A stretch of DNA of 64,000 nucleotides from Prunella strophiata (Eukaryota; Chordata; Aves; Passeriformes; Prunellidae), in the NCBI GenBank assembly GCA_036583965.1, contig JAZBQD010000017.1, forward strand, positions 27,500,385 to 27,564,384, read 5' to 3'. Under the pieces are notes generated by a model that was not told the DNA's origin, did not search any database, and was given only the letters and a program-made list of their open reading frames with translations. Positions 45,501 to 59,100 of this stretch are shown here, piece by piece. A program made the translations under genes and the position numbers. Position 1 is the stretch's first letter. Each line of letters starts with the position of its first letter.

Positions 45501-48500
45501 TCATAAGGAAATGGTACACTGGCATCAGGGCAAAGGGCTGAGCATGTCTAACTTCCCTGAAAAACTACCTTTGAATCAATGCACCAAGAAACCTAAATGG
45601 GACAGAGGCCTCAGAAATACCACATTCCTACAGTTTTCCTGACAGGTATTCAAGGACGGAAAAAAAACCAACCAAACTGCTTATGTCTTTCAGGGCTAGA
45701 GCCCAGTCCTTAAAGACTCAGACTTGAAGTACAAAGAGGGAAACAGGATTCCTGATTTCCACTGTTCACATTTCACACCACTGTCTGTTTTTTCTGTAGC
45801 CAGTGCATATTTTGGAAGGGAACTCCCAAAAATCTTCACACATGAAGGACATGAACTTGTCTACAGCCAAACTTGTCACGTTCAGTTCTTACGACATCCT
45901 GAGTAGCCATGGTAATGTCAAGCTCTGAGGATCATTTAGAGTTAAACTCATCTTGCTGAGAATGTATTTTATGTCTGCTGGTCCTGATCACCTAGATCTC
46001 ATATACTGTACTAAAAATAACCTTTCAGGACCATGATTTTACTAGGACTGGAATATTGCTGCAGAAACAATATTGTCCCAAATTGTCTATTTATTGCTGA
46101 GGCCAAAGAGAACACAATTCAAGTGTAATATCAGTGTTATCATACCTATAATAATAAACAAAAATAAATACACTCCTTTCAAAGTGAGGAAAAAATATTT
46201 GTATAATGAAAGAAAGCATAAATACCCCAGCCAAAAACATGCAAGCTGACTGAAAAGTACTAATGCTTTGTCAGAAGTAAAAATGCAATTGGCTCACTAA
46301 TACACAGCGAATGGGGACAGAGGGTCTCTTCCAGAGGGCAGTTCAGATACCTTATGAACAGTATCTTACAAGCAGCCACACCTGCATACATTCTTCCCAC
46401 AGCCATCCTTGAATGAAAACTAGTTTGCAAGTCACAGTCCTGTAATGCACTGTCTTGAGAGAGATGTGCACAAAGACATCAAAGCCAGAAGACATCAAAA
46501 CCAAAAGACAAACAGTTCTTCCACAGGAGGAGACAGACACCAACTGCATGCTGTACAGGCAGCACAACTCTATTTCCACACTAGTTGCTGAGAGACATCA
46601 TCCCTCACTGAATATCTCACTTCCTAATTTCAATCCTACATTAAACCTAAGTGTCCTTAATCCAGGCAAAGCTATATATTAAGCCTTATCTTTAATTGCC
46701 CCTTTTGGGCCCAGCAGTGGCACAACTGGCACGCATTTGTGAGGCAACACCTTTGCTGAAGGCAATGCCTCCTGAGCACAGCTCACCTGCACCCACACCA
46801 GGACTTCTGACTAAGGGATGATTAATACCTGTAAAAAGAGATAGGCTTCCTCTTGAGCGTAACAGGGGCTTAAAGCAAACACTTAAGGGCAGTGACAATA
46901 GGAAGGTAACCACCTGTACCAGTGCACGTTAACCAGCTTATTGCACAACCCTAAATCAGGGGAGATAAGACTTTGCCCAGGAACTCAATGAGATGTAAAG
47001 GTGTGGGAAAATGATGTTGATTCATTACTTTGAAGGGAGAAGACAAATGTCTTCAAGCATTTCTGGCCTTGCATCACTTCCTTTGGCAGCATTCTTGTTC
47101 CTTTTGTACCCTTTGATATGAAGTAGCTCTGATTCAGACTGTTTCCAACTCAGCTTTCCCAGAAAATTTTGTGTTTCTATGTGTTGTATGTCTCAGTTAA
47201 TTGACAGGCTTCTCTTTCCAGATACAGTTTGAATCCCAACTAAGAAAAAACATCAAGATTGTCAGAAACAATGCAGATTATCCCACAGCAAAAAGAACAT
47301 GAAATTTGGGTGGTGGACTCAATATATGGTCATGGTTTTGATTCTGGCTCTGAGGACACAAGTATGCCAGAAACACCAGACCTACTCATGATGCAAAGTC
47401 TAATTTCTCAGTCAGTTCCCCTTTATTGGACATACCACTTAGAACTCTGATTGTTTTTTCAGAAAAATATCTGGTATCTCAGGTTTTTCTTGACTGCTTT
47501 CCTATCTACTCTGAAAGAGTTAAAATGCCATAATTTCATCATGCATTGCTAGGCTTGGAAATATTTGCTTTTGAGGTGACTATGGAGTTTCCATATGGCA
47601 ACAAGAACAAATTCATCCTTCTACCTCTGCTGGCAAGATCATATGTACAGCTGTCTTTGTAAAGGTGTAAATAATAAAGGTAATAGGTATTAAGGCGGCA
47701 GAAATATTTCCAAACAGAAGTGTCCCTTACATAAGATAGCAGTTTTATAGTTTTGTATATGGCTATATTTAATAATATATTTATATTAATTTGCAAAGTC
47801 AGTTCAGAAGAATTAATTATTCAGCATCCTCTTAGGTGGGAAAATTTGTACAGAGGGCTGTCAGGACAGCTTAAAACACAAGGCTTTGAGCAAAAAATCC
47901 CCAAAACATTCAAAAGGAAGGGGTTTGAAGTGAAGTCTTGTTCTGTCCTTGTACCGTATTTCCCTGTTTCCCTCTTCCTTCCTCCTAGACTAAAGTTCAA
48001 CAGCCTCATCTCAGCTATATCATTAAACTCCCTTCCTTTCTTCATCTCTGCTGTGGCAATGGTTACCCCATGTACACCCCCCATTCTCTGCAGGGAACAC
48101 TGGGTTCAAGGCCACATTCAATAACCAGTTATTTTGAGGCAGAAGCTTAAATCTACCTCTCTCTGAAGAGATTATTGGTGGCACAAACAAGTGGAATATC
48201 ATACTGTTAAAGCCATTGTCTGTACTCTTCTCACAGGCAAAGGCCAAAATGGTAGTAAATTTTACTCTAAGAAAATTTGTTCCTGTTGTGTTGGTTTGGG
48301 AAATACAGACCAGCTGCTGGGAACACCTAGTTCATATTACTCTGAATTTGGAATATGAAAACTAGCATACAATCATGTGAAGCTAAACAGAAAATCTCAG
48401 AGTCCTTCAAAGGAGAAAAGGCTTTTCTTAAGCAGAAAATGTTCTTCAGCTTTAAGTAGAATAGGCCTACTTCACTGAGATACTACAACACATAAAAATT

Positions 48501-49865
48501 ACTTTTTAAGAAAAACTTAATATTAAAAAAATTATTTGTTCTCCCTACCCAGATGTTATTACCCAGATATTATGTTTAAAAATTACATCTTTTGCTAATT
48601 TATTTCCCAAAATATTCCATTTATTATAACTTGTAAAATGAGAAACATTAAAAAGGAGATAGAAGTATAGGAAATTACATGAGACCTTCACAGGATGTAA
48701 AAGAGCTGTTGTAACCACTGTAGCAAATGTGTAAAGTGTTCAAAGACCATGGAAGTGGGCTCATTATACGTACTGTGATAAATCATGCATCTTGTAAGCT
48801 GAAGATTCTCTCTGAGAAAAACCTATTCATATAAGAAATGGTGGTTTTGTAAGGAGATAAATTTGTCTTTGGGGTTTCTCCTATCACATGAAAAATGATG
48901 TAGTCACATGTTACAAAGTGCTGATGTAGAATAAAGCAATTCTGCTTGTTCAAATTAGTTCAGACAACTTTGAAGCTTTAATTTTGTATAAAAGGCTGCA
49001 ACCAAGATTAAGTATGGTCAATCCACACAATTCTAATTTTATGCTTTATCAAGTATCATTAATGATACATAAATATATTTATGATACGCTCACTATATTG
49101 AGTAGCAGTTTTACAAAAAGGCAGCTATGTGCCCAAGATTATTTGAATGACAACAGGATTACAGCCAAAGACCTTGGATCAGGAAGAAAGGCTCACAAGT
49201 AATTCCAAAGTCATTGGCCTTGTTCTTGTTTGATTGTGCCTCAACTGGACCCAGCAGCACACTGACATGAAAACGTCTCTGCTTCCTGAGACAATAGGTT
49301 CAGAATTTGTCATTCTTAAGATTGCATTTAGGTGTAGGTGTAAAAAAACACAGCAGTGAGGTGTACCTGGCAAACCCAGGAAATGAGTCAATATTTTCTT
49401 CCTACGTAGTAATTACATGAAAGAGAGGAAAAAAAGAAAGGATAACAGCAAAAGAAAATAAAACAGCAGAAATATATTCCCTTAAGGCTGGGTTTTCCCT
49501 TGGTCCATAAACACTCCTACTAATCTCCCTCATCAATTAATTAGAAGAATCACAGAAAGGATTAGTGAGAAGGATCACAGTACATCAATCACCAGTGAGA
49601 AGACTATTTGTTGACTAATAATTACGTGTCTCCAAAGGCCATGGCTCAAAAGTTCTCACTTGTGGACAGATGGACTCATTCTGCTCAATTTCAAACCTAC
49701 CTGAACAATTCTATGTGTGGTTCATATTTATCTGGTCAGCCAAAATGCAAGCATGAAAGGGAAACAAAGCTGAAGAATAAGTATATTGCAAATTTTGGGC
49801 ACAACCAGTACTAATAATGCCATCAGATTGAAAGACAGTCCAACAACAGTCACTAAAAGGTAAGG

Positions 49866-49886
49866 TTTTTTTTTTTTTTTTTTTTT
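49866..49886 (-). repeat. Poly-T run of 21
   Basis: An uninterrupted run of 21 T followed by 'gcttttttag'. It is a homopolymer, possibly a poly-A tail on the minus strand, but no retroposed body is recognised. Confidence 0.85.
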
Positions 49887-51499
49887 GCTTTTTTAGTGGA
49901 GCACTGAAGGCCATTCTGTGCAATTTTAAAATATTAATATTGGTATAATATGTATTTGCATGTGTGCATTACTGTTGCATTTATGTGAGCATGTCTGGTA
50001 ATGAAAACATTCAGGGCAGTGCTAGTAAATATTCCAAGATTATAGACATTTTAGGACAAACTGGTTTTTATGTGAGAAAAATTTTTATATAGCATAGTAT
50101 CTCTTTCAAATTTTCTATGATATGGGAAAAACACAACTTTGAATTAATTTCTAACTATCCATTCATTTATCTAACCTTCCATGCCTTTTGTGGTAGTTAT
50201 TTTCTAAAAAAAACAGTACTCTCACTTTATCCTCATTTAACATCCAAAGTTACTTGCCAGTGGGTCCTTATAAACTTTGAACACGTCAACTAAACAGCAG
50301 AGACTTGCAAAAATAACAAGGTTCATGTGAAAACTGATATTGTTTGAGCAGATAACAAATACCCTTGGTTTTGAATTTTTTTTTAAAGGATGATAACAAC
50401 TTCTTAGCCTTCCTCATCCCTGCTAACTGTAAGATATAAGATCTATCCCCTTTACTGCTTAAATCACACTTACATTCAGAGGCCAGGGTGCTATTCAGAA
50501 AACATCAGATTTGTAAATACTTTCAGAATTATTAAATATTCACACATTTCACACCCTCAATTTAGTTTAAAATGCACACTAGAAAATAGTCCCTTTTTAG
50601 GTAGGATATTAACTTTTGTGATTCTAGTCTAAGTGTAGTTACTCTGTAATCTTACATCTAACACAAAGCTCCCTAGAGTCAGATAATTTTCTTCAAAGAT
50701 ATTCCATGGTTTGGAGAAAATGTGATTCTGGTTAAAAATGATGATAGGTGCTGTTAAGTGCTGTTGTCCACCTCTGACAAATCTTACTAAATTCAATATA
50801 ATATAAACTGAACATATATGAATATATATTTACATATTGAATATAAACATCTCACTTGTGCAAACAAAAAACTGCATGTGTTGTGAGGTGTGCTTCATGC
50901 TTATTCAGCTTGAGGTCCATTTGCCTTCATGTCATGGATGGTGACTTTGTATATACACCAGCAGGGTCTTTTACCATTTTGCTGCTGGCTTTGGAAATTA
51001 CTCTGGCACTTATGTTTCAAATAACACCAATTTGTACATTTAAACTCACTATGGATTAATGGAATCCTTTTTCTAAGAAGACTTCAATCTCTACATTAAG
51101 CATGAACTTTGCTCCTTATCAACTGCAGTAATCACATGTATAAAAATAATACCTGCAGAAGTCCTTCCATGCATGAGGTCTGGTTAATAAAAGAGAAAAA
51201 AACCCCTTGGTTTTAAATGAAACTATAAATAAACAAACATCAGTCCAGGACTGCAACATCTAAAGAATGAAAAATTTACCCAGAAAGAAGCCAATCTTTT
51301 TTCTACATTAAGCAACACATGCACTACAAAAAATTTCAATCTGGCAGTTGATTTCTTTTCTGAGGGAAAAAAACTGAAAATAAAAACTGCATCACTCTTA
51401 ATGTGCTGCATTTTTATTAATTTTTTACCTCTAAGTTTGGAACAAACTTTTTAGTATTCACAAAGGAAAACAATGCTGCAGTATGCTGCATTGAAAAGC

Positions 51500-51521
51500 A
51501 GAGTATGCAGCGGCATACTCT
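51500..51521. repeat. Perfect 9-bp inverted repeat (hairpin)
   Basis: AGAGTATGC and GCATACTCT are separated by the 4-base loop 'agcg'. Both arms are flanked by 'gaaaagc' in direct orientation. The stem is too short for a microRNA precursor. Confidence 0.8.
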
Positions 51522-53713
51522 GAAAAGCATAATTTCACACCTTTGTATAGAAAAGCAAAAACCACTAAGTATATGAAATTTTTTTCCTACAAAAATAACA
51601 CACAAGAATGCAAACATTTAAAAAGTTGCTCAGCTGTTTTTAAACTTCAGTAAGTAAAATAGCAAAATTCTTTCTGTGCTAATGCAGTACTTTTACTTGA
51701 GCTAAGTTACACCCTGATTTATCAGTTCAGCAAATGGTATTTTTCAAAATACTTCAGGTAATTTGAAAAACACTTCTATTCAACATCTTAGGTGTTAGTA
51801 AGTGTACTACTGTAAGTGTAGTAAGTGTACTGCTATAGACATCAGCTTCATCTTTGAAATTCAGGAGATGATCCCACTCCTTTATTAAGCCTGAGGTTGT
51901 ACAATTGGTTGTACAGTGACTGCACAATAGACCTACAAATATTTAAAGCAAGCTTTTCTTGGCCTTTTGTGGTGGATGCACAAATGTGCCACCTGATCTC
52001 ATCTGTCAGGCTTTACCAGTGAAATGTCAGACAAGTTGGGTCACTTTTTATGCTCCAGATAGCAGTAATCAGGAAACCAATAGAGATTAAATAAAAGATA
52101 TATTTAGTGACTCTACATGGTCTACAGTCACCTCTAGTCTTAAAGGGATTCTTCTTATGACAGTCACGTACATAACAACAGCACATCAGTGCAATAAATG
52201 TTAAGTCAGTTGAAACAGGTACACCTTGTTACTCTTCACTTAAAAAAAAAGACCCTGCAGATGCCTTGCTTGCACTGCAATAAAATTAGTCTTACTGAAT
52301 GGACAGATATTAGAAGCAGGTGGCAGCTTAGTGAATTAATAATAATAATTTTATGAAAGACGTAGAAATCAAAACAGATATCTGCCGTGGAAACCCACAA
52401 TGATTAGCAGCTCATAGCAGGCTTAAAAGTGAGCAATATATGTTCACTACAGCATACAGATTTTAAAGACAGATAAATAGACCAATCTAACCTGTATCTA
52501 CCAGCAGAAGACTTTTTAGAACACTTTTTTGTTTAGTAGTCCAGGTGCTCAACCCTAGGGTAACTCACTGTAGTAATTGCTCACACACCATGTGTGTCAA
52601 TCACTCTGCAGCTGAAGAAACCCCACCTGGTTTCCTCTAGCTCCACCAAGAACGTGGTACTTTCCAAATTTCTGCCAAAGGCAGGATCTTAAAGTATTAA
52701 TAGCAGGAAAAATCTGCCTTGAGTACATCACTGCCTCTAAAGTGTATTTCTCCTGCTGCAGGGTGAAAGGGGAAGTATCCATACTAGGATTTTTATCTAG
52801 TTAGCACAAAGAGGCATGTGAGAGGGAAATGAATAAAACAAAAAAGAAAGAAAAGCAGGAGGAGTTGTCTTTTGCCTTGCAGCCATACAGTTAAAACCAG
52901 ATGGGACTTTCATTAGAAGCATCTTAACAAAGTGTACTGGAAAAAGAGAGAGACAACTACAGCAGAAGCCTTGCTTCCTCCATGGCTAAAGCTAGAAAAA
53001 GTTTGATTACTTGCAGGCAATAGATAGCTTAATCCAGGGCCTGCTGGTAAGAGTATGAAAAAACAAAGCAGAGCCTTATATAGCAGTACAAACAGCTAAA
53101 ATTTTCAAAAATATTCAGGATAGTATGACATTTGTGCAATGGACAATTCAAACTGCAATTTAATAATAGATTTTAACTTGGCTCCACAAAGATAGTTCAG
53201 GTGTGATCAGCATTTGGAGAAACCAGAAGAGAAGTGTCCCTCTTTAGGATGAAGAGTCTCCTGGTTAGCAGTCTTCTCTGATGTATTTTGATGGAATTTT
53301 AATACTCACTGATCAATCTCAGCAGCTCCACATCGGTACAACTGCTTTCAATCAGATTGCTGACACAAGAATAAATGTTTTTAAAATATTTGGCCACTTA
53401 ATTAACTTTCTGAAAAATACATGGTAAAATATTAGTTTTGTTCTCTAAGCCATTTAGAGCAACAAAACAACACTGTGTTTTGGGACAGCAGAGCAATGAT
53501 ATAGTACACAAACATGTATGACTTTGTCTCTTAAACATGCTTTCAGTAAAATGTTCATAAAAGAAAGCCTTTGGAATGCCCCTTCTGTACAGAAAAAGGG
53601 CACTTCAGATGGCACAAAAATCCATGCAGACTCAGGCAGGGTTCACACATAACAGGTGAATTTCTATGGTTTTTTCCCAAGTGGAGAACACTGGTTTAAT
53701 AGACTGTTTCAGG

Positions 53714-53825
53714 AAAAAAAAAAAAAAGGAAAAAAAAAAACAAAAAAACAAAAAAACCAACAAAACAAAAACAAACAAACAAAAAAAAAACCCCAAAACA
53801 AAACAAAACAAAAAAAAAAAAAAAA
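53714..53825 (+). repeat. A-rich low-complexity tract
   Basis: About 112 bases made of A-runs with interspersed C (CAAA and CAAAA units) and a 'cccc' near the middle. Frames crossing it on either strand are homopolymer artefacts. It could be the remnant of a long poly-A tail that has mutated, but no element is recognised before it. Confidence 0.95.
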
Positions 53826-56077
53826 CCACTGGATTTTTTCTCAAAAAGTGAGCATTTCTAAGATTAATCCCTTTCTTCAGAAGACTGGATGGCCTCTGAA
53901 TATGGTCTAGGCTTTCTGGGGAAAAAACATGTTACAATTCCATGCTAATGGTAAAAAACTCCTGAAGTGCAGATTAATTATTAGGTGATATCTGGTAGCA
54001 AGTATAGTTTTTAGAAGAAATGTAAAAGCACTGACAACCTGTTGCTCCCTATTGTGTTTCCTCTGAAGCTTAAGTGCCTAAAAGACTTGGGAAAGGGTTT
54101 TTTTATAAAAGACCTCCCAGGTCTAGTCACCAAGGCCTCTATAAATCCATTTCTGCTTTTCACATTAAAGGGAGTTAAAGCACAATATGCAGTTAAAGAG
54201 AGTTTTCACAACATTAATTTGTAGTTACTGTAAGGTCCTTTTCTGTGAGGTGCTAAAGAATTTTGTTGTAGATAGAAGTAAACTTACATCCAACTAAGAT
54301 AAGGACTACAGTTTTTAAAAGCCAAAAATTAATCAAATTTAGTATGATTCTCAGGGCAATCTCAGTGATTTAGACAAACTACCCTTAATGAAAAAGACCA
54401 CACCAGATGGTTTCATTTTTTTTTTCAGTGTAAGTGTACATTGACAGCTTTGAAAATCTCTGTCTACTGTATTTGGAAAATCACTACCAAACCCTTTTGT
54501 TAGATGCTGCTGAGAATTATTATTGAGAGTAAAAGCTACAGTGAACAGCGAAGACAGCTTTACTATTGATCCATTAATGTCTGCTTACAGTGTAGGGCTT
54601 GTGTAATTTCTACAGGACATCCCTATGATATGGCACTGACTCAAAACATTCAAAAATATGCAAAACTCAAAACATTCATTGGCATGCAGGGTAAATTCTA
54701 GCCACAAGTAAAAGAAATGTATAACACAGGAATCACTGATCTCAATTCAGACTGGGATAATGTTGAGTCGTTTGACATCCTTGGATTCATTAAATAGACA
54801 AAAACGTGTCTAAGAGATACTGCACGCCTAGATGGATTTATGTAACGTATTTCTTTTATTTTAATTTCATTCAGTTTGACCTTGTAAAATATTAAGCATC
54901 TCCTGCTTGTCCTATTCCTTCTTTTGTCCTGCAAAAATTGGTAAGGATTGAAGGTGTTCAATATCAATCCAAAAAGCAGTTACTATCTTTCAGCTCTGGA
55001 AACTATTTCATGAATTGTGCAATGAAAGCTTTCTTCAGGTATACATAATAAGCTGTTAATAACCAAGACATGGTGATGAGGACTGCAGCTCTGTGGAGTA
55101 TATTTTTCTTTTCAGCTTGTGGTTAAAATGTATGTATTTCCACCAAGATGTACAAATGCTAGATCATAAGGAAAATATTTGGAATAAACTGTGGGCCTGA
55201 TCCTAATTTAGAAATCTGATTAATTTTATTGAACATGACAGTAAATGAGCTGCAAATAAAAGCTGTTGTATTGAAGTTCCTCAAGACAAAGCCTTCAGCT
55301 GGAAGTGTTCATGCAGCTGAGTCAAATTACATAACAAGCCACCCAAACTGAAACAGGTCTTTCAGGGAAAAAAAGATAAGGAAAGATTAAGCTAGCATCA
55401 ATAGTAGCTCCTTTCTTGCATCATTTGTATTAGTAAGAAAATGCATTACTGTTTCATGCGTGGAAAGAAAATAATCTACCTCCATAAAGTAGTTTAAAAT
55501 CACTTTAAAAGGGTAGCTACAACACTTAAAATATATGGACAATAATTTTATAGTTTTAATGAGAATATTCTTATCATGCATTGACAGCTGAAAAGATTCT
55601 ATGAATAAGTGATTATAGAGTAAAAATGTAGGACTTGATCTGCTTTCCCAATGCAAAAATCTTTAAGACATTCTTGATAACATCCTTAAGAACAGTTCCT
55701 ATGGGATATGATAATAACAATAACCTTAAATCTCAGATAAGCTTGCCTGTAGAGAGCAGGAAAAGCCCAAACTGATAGCCAGTTATCAAATGCAAAATGT
55801 TAATTATTATAAAAGGCAAACACATCAACAGATATGCAGATAAATATTTTTCCAGAATATTCTAAGCATAAATTTAATTAATTAAAATTATCATGACTAA
55901 ACAAGACTTTCCTCATAGGTCCCATAAATGAAAGAATGATTATGTTCTTCAACAGAATTTGGAAGACTTTGAACCGTATTTGTCAACCATAAGAGAAAAA
56001 AAATCTGCATCATAAAAGAAAAATAGCAGCAGCATAGGGAAAGGCAAGAACTACACCATGCTTTCAGTAATAAGAAA

Positions 56078-56078
<1 letters not shown>
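53826..56078. other. Unclassified AT-rich sequence
   Basis: No gene or recognisable repeat. The part 55690-55900 is AT-rich, complex and includes several TTAATTA and AGATAA (GATA-type) cores, so it might be a conserved noncoding element. The 89-codon minus frames at 54698-54967 and 55387-55656 show no domain. Confidence 0.45.

Positions 56079-56152
<74 letters not shown>
56079..56152. repeat. Microsatellite, (TG)3 then (TA)34
   Basis: A pure run of 34 TA units (56085-56152) preceded by a short TG run. Long, uninterrupted TA arrays are very prone to length change and can extrude cruciforms. It is likely polymorphic in the source population. Confidence 0.97.
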
Positions 56153-56153
<1 letters not shown>

Positions 56154-59100
56154 CACCAGCCTGATAGGTGTTTGTACCACTCAGTCTACAGAATAAAAAA
56201 GTGAAGACTTAAATAAGGTACAATAGAGAATCTGGTCTTCCTACTAACTGTCACATTTTATAGAAGATGAGAGTTGAAATGAGTGTGGGGACAACTGATA
56301 CTTGAATAACCACTGAGTATGTATTTAAAGTATTCCACAGGAAAACCTATTCCCCAGAAGCATAGAACACTTGGTTTATTGCCTCTAATTGTGTCTAATA
56401 GTTCAGCATCAGCAGAAGAAAGACAGTGAACTTTTTTATTAACTAACCATCAGAAAGGTCTGACTACAAAGAGCAGAAAAAATAGTACAATGAGGCAACT
56501 CCATTCCTCCACACAGAGAATTGCAAGAGCAGAACAACACTGTTAAGAGCACAAATCATGGAGGCTGTCACCAACTGAAGTCACCTAGAGGACTTGGCTG
56601 CATGTGTTGTTTGGAAGTGTGAGTAACAGCTTGTCTATGTGGGAACCTATTACAAAATGAAGTAGTGTGCACTCTGCATGTGTTAAATTGTTCTCCTACC
56701 AATTAACTCCATACTGGGTCCCTGTAAGGTTTAGCTCAGCCCACCACTACAGTGGGCTTACAACAGGAAACTGATTGGTGCCCCCATGAGCAGCTAGTGG
56801 GGAAAAAAATATTCCACAGAAGGTCACAACTAGACTCCTGCCCTGGTTTAGTCTAATTTGTGGTCTCCAAGGAAAGGACTGAAGAAGCCTGCTGCCTTTC
56901 TGACACACACTCTATCTGCTGCTGAACGAAAATCTCCTCTTCAGCTCCCGACTCCTCTGCTTCATTCATTTCCCTTGATTCTTGACTCTGCACTCCAAAA
57001 CTTCTTCAAACTTCTTTATGCATCTTTATAATTGCATGAGGAGAAGAGTGTTAATATTTTTTACCCCTGGTTTTGAAAGTAGTCTCTGACCTTTGTCCAT
57101 CTGCTTGCAGAGGTTTGTAAGCAGACAACAGGGACAGTAGAAAAAAAACAGAGTGAGAGGAACCAGAGGGATCCCCATCATGTCTTTTAGAATCACTCTA
57201 ATGAAAATAATTGCAGACAATAAATGCCTTTCACCACTTTTTCTCCACTTCCATCACTGACTCTCCAAATTGCAGGAATGCCTAGAAAACACAGTAAGAG
57301 CAACCAAAGTGGCATTGCTCAAATCCATGGGTCTCCAAAACTACAAAAATAACTTTTTCTTACCTTCTGCTTTGTATAGGAAGTTGCAAGTTGAAATACA
57401 TGAAGAAATAAATATTCAAAATTCACTATCAGACATCAGCTATTTCAACTCCTTGCTCACACCCAGCATCTGCTTATCACAGCATGTTGTTACTACATTA
57501 CAATAAATTGTGAATTAATTATTTTAATTTATTTTCTCTAATTGGTAACCCATCACACTTTAAGTGCTACTGATAGTAGAAAATTGTGTTTACTTTTCAT
57601 TTGGATCTCAAATTAAAGGAGACCATGGGACATTTCCAAGACAAAACTGAGCAAATATATAGGTGATTGAAAGTTTACAGTGGGATTTTAAGATGAGGAC
57701 AAGATACTCAGAAGGAGGCATTCCAGAGTATTTAGTCCTATCAACTAAAAGAGGATCTCTATCATGAATGAAGGAAGCCTTATATATGTTTAGTATCAGA
57801 GTTAGTGATTTGTTAAAAATGCAAGAAATTTAGGAAAGACAGAAAAATCAGGTTATTGCTAACAGTGAACATGTCCCAGGAACCATAAGACATTACTGAG
57901 TTAATGTGAAGTGCACAATATGTATTAATATTGGCTTTCATGCTTTCATGTAATACTTCTGGCTCCCTTTTTTGAGATAATTTGATATACATTGTACCGA
58001 ATTTCTTATTAAACAAATGGATGTGGTCTTTCAGCCAGACTTTTCTCCATAACTTATTTGAAAGAAACCCAGGCATTTCTCTGTTACACATGTGCATGCA
58101 TTTATGTGCAGAAGTAGGTTACACAAGTTAAACAATGCTCATGATGAATTTGTTTCTCTAATTGTTCCTAAACACTTACTAAAGCAAAAATGGAAAATAA
58201 AGCTATAGTACTTCTCCAAAGAAAATTCTCAGTATTTTAGTTCTGTGTATTTAAGAGAAATGTGAGATTTCACAAGGGTTCCTTTAATCTATATTTAAAT
58301 TAATGGTGGCCAGTGGTGACAAATACATCAAATGCAGTCAGACCACAGTGTTTTCTAAAGGGTCTCACAGATTTACTGCAACTAGGACAAATCATGAGCA
58401 TCTTAATCAAGGATACTTTGGCTTCTAAAAGTGTGACACATTGTGTGAGGAACAAGCCACCAGATACCCCCATTTCCCCAATATTTACAAATAAAAATTA
58501 TTCCAGAAGGAAAGGGTTTGTTCCCCAAAATCTTCCTGCATTTTTATCTACCATATTCCAATGATCTGTGAAGTCTAGCTAATAAATTCTGATAGGTTCT
58601 ATGAAACAAGAGAAAAACAAAATATTTTCTGGCTTATAAAATGCCTACCTAATTGTGTCCAACATACTCACATTTGAGATTGATGTTGACTGCTATTGAA
58701 ACTGTTTATTTATTATAGTCTTAGAATGACACACGCTTTTGTGTCAGTCCTGTGCCACTGTTTGAGCTGGCTGATGTTTATGCACCAGACCTTCATCAAA
58801 CATGTGCCTTTGGAATGGATTCAACAGTGAATGTATTTTTGCATTTCTTCCATACTGCAGTTGAGAATCCAATATAACATTATATAACAACATGATGGCC
58901 CAAAAGAGCTTTTCAAAATAAAGCAACACCTCAATCAGTGAATAGAAATCTCAAATTTTGTTAAGACTACAGGTTAAGAAAAAGGATACACTTTACCTAG
59001 ATGTCAGTGATGCCAGGACAATTCTCCTATGACAAGTGTTTCTGCTCTCCTCAGGCCCCTGCAATGCTTTAAAACCCAAACCAAAACCCCTCAAAGAGTA

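Larger units (their letters stand above)
40996..53713. other. Unclassified AT-rich sequence, no gene seen
   Basis: Nearly 13 kb without a defended gene. Items inside: a possible ancient MITE fragment at 41523-41563; a CAA/A-rich simple repeat at 41734-41775; a 44-bp tandem duplication at 42437-42522; a run of plus-strand frames at 43707-44808; a T21 run at 49866-49886; and a short perfect hairpin at 51500-51521. Remaining frames are short and unremarkable. Confidence 0.45.

Noticed and set aside
47259..47450. 63-codon frame with an acidic, Ser-rich middle
   Set aside because: No homology recognised, no splice context; consistent with chance.
51500..51521. microRNA precursor
   Set aside because: The stem is only 9 bp with a 4-base loop, far too short.
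53632..53910. Lys-rich and Phe-rich frames on both strands
   Set aside because: They are translations of the A-rich low-complexity tract.
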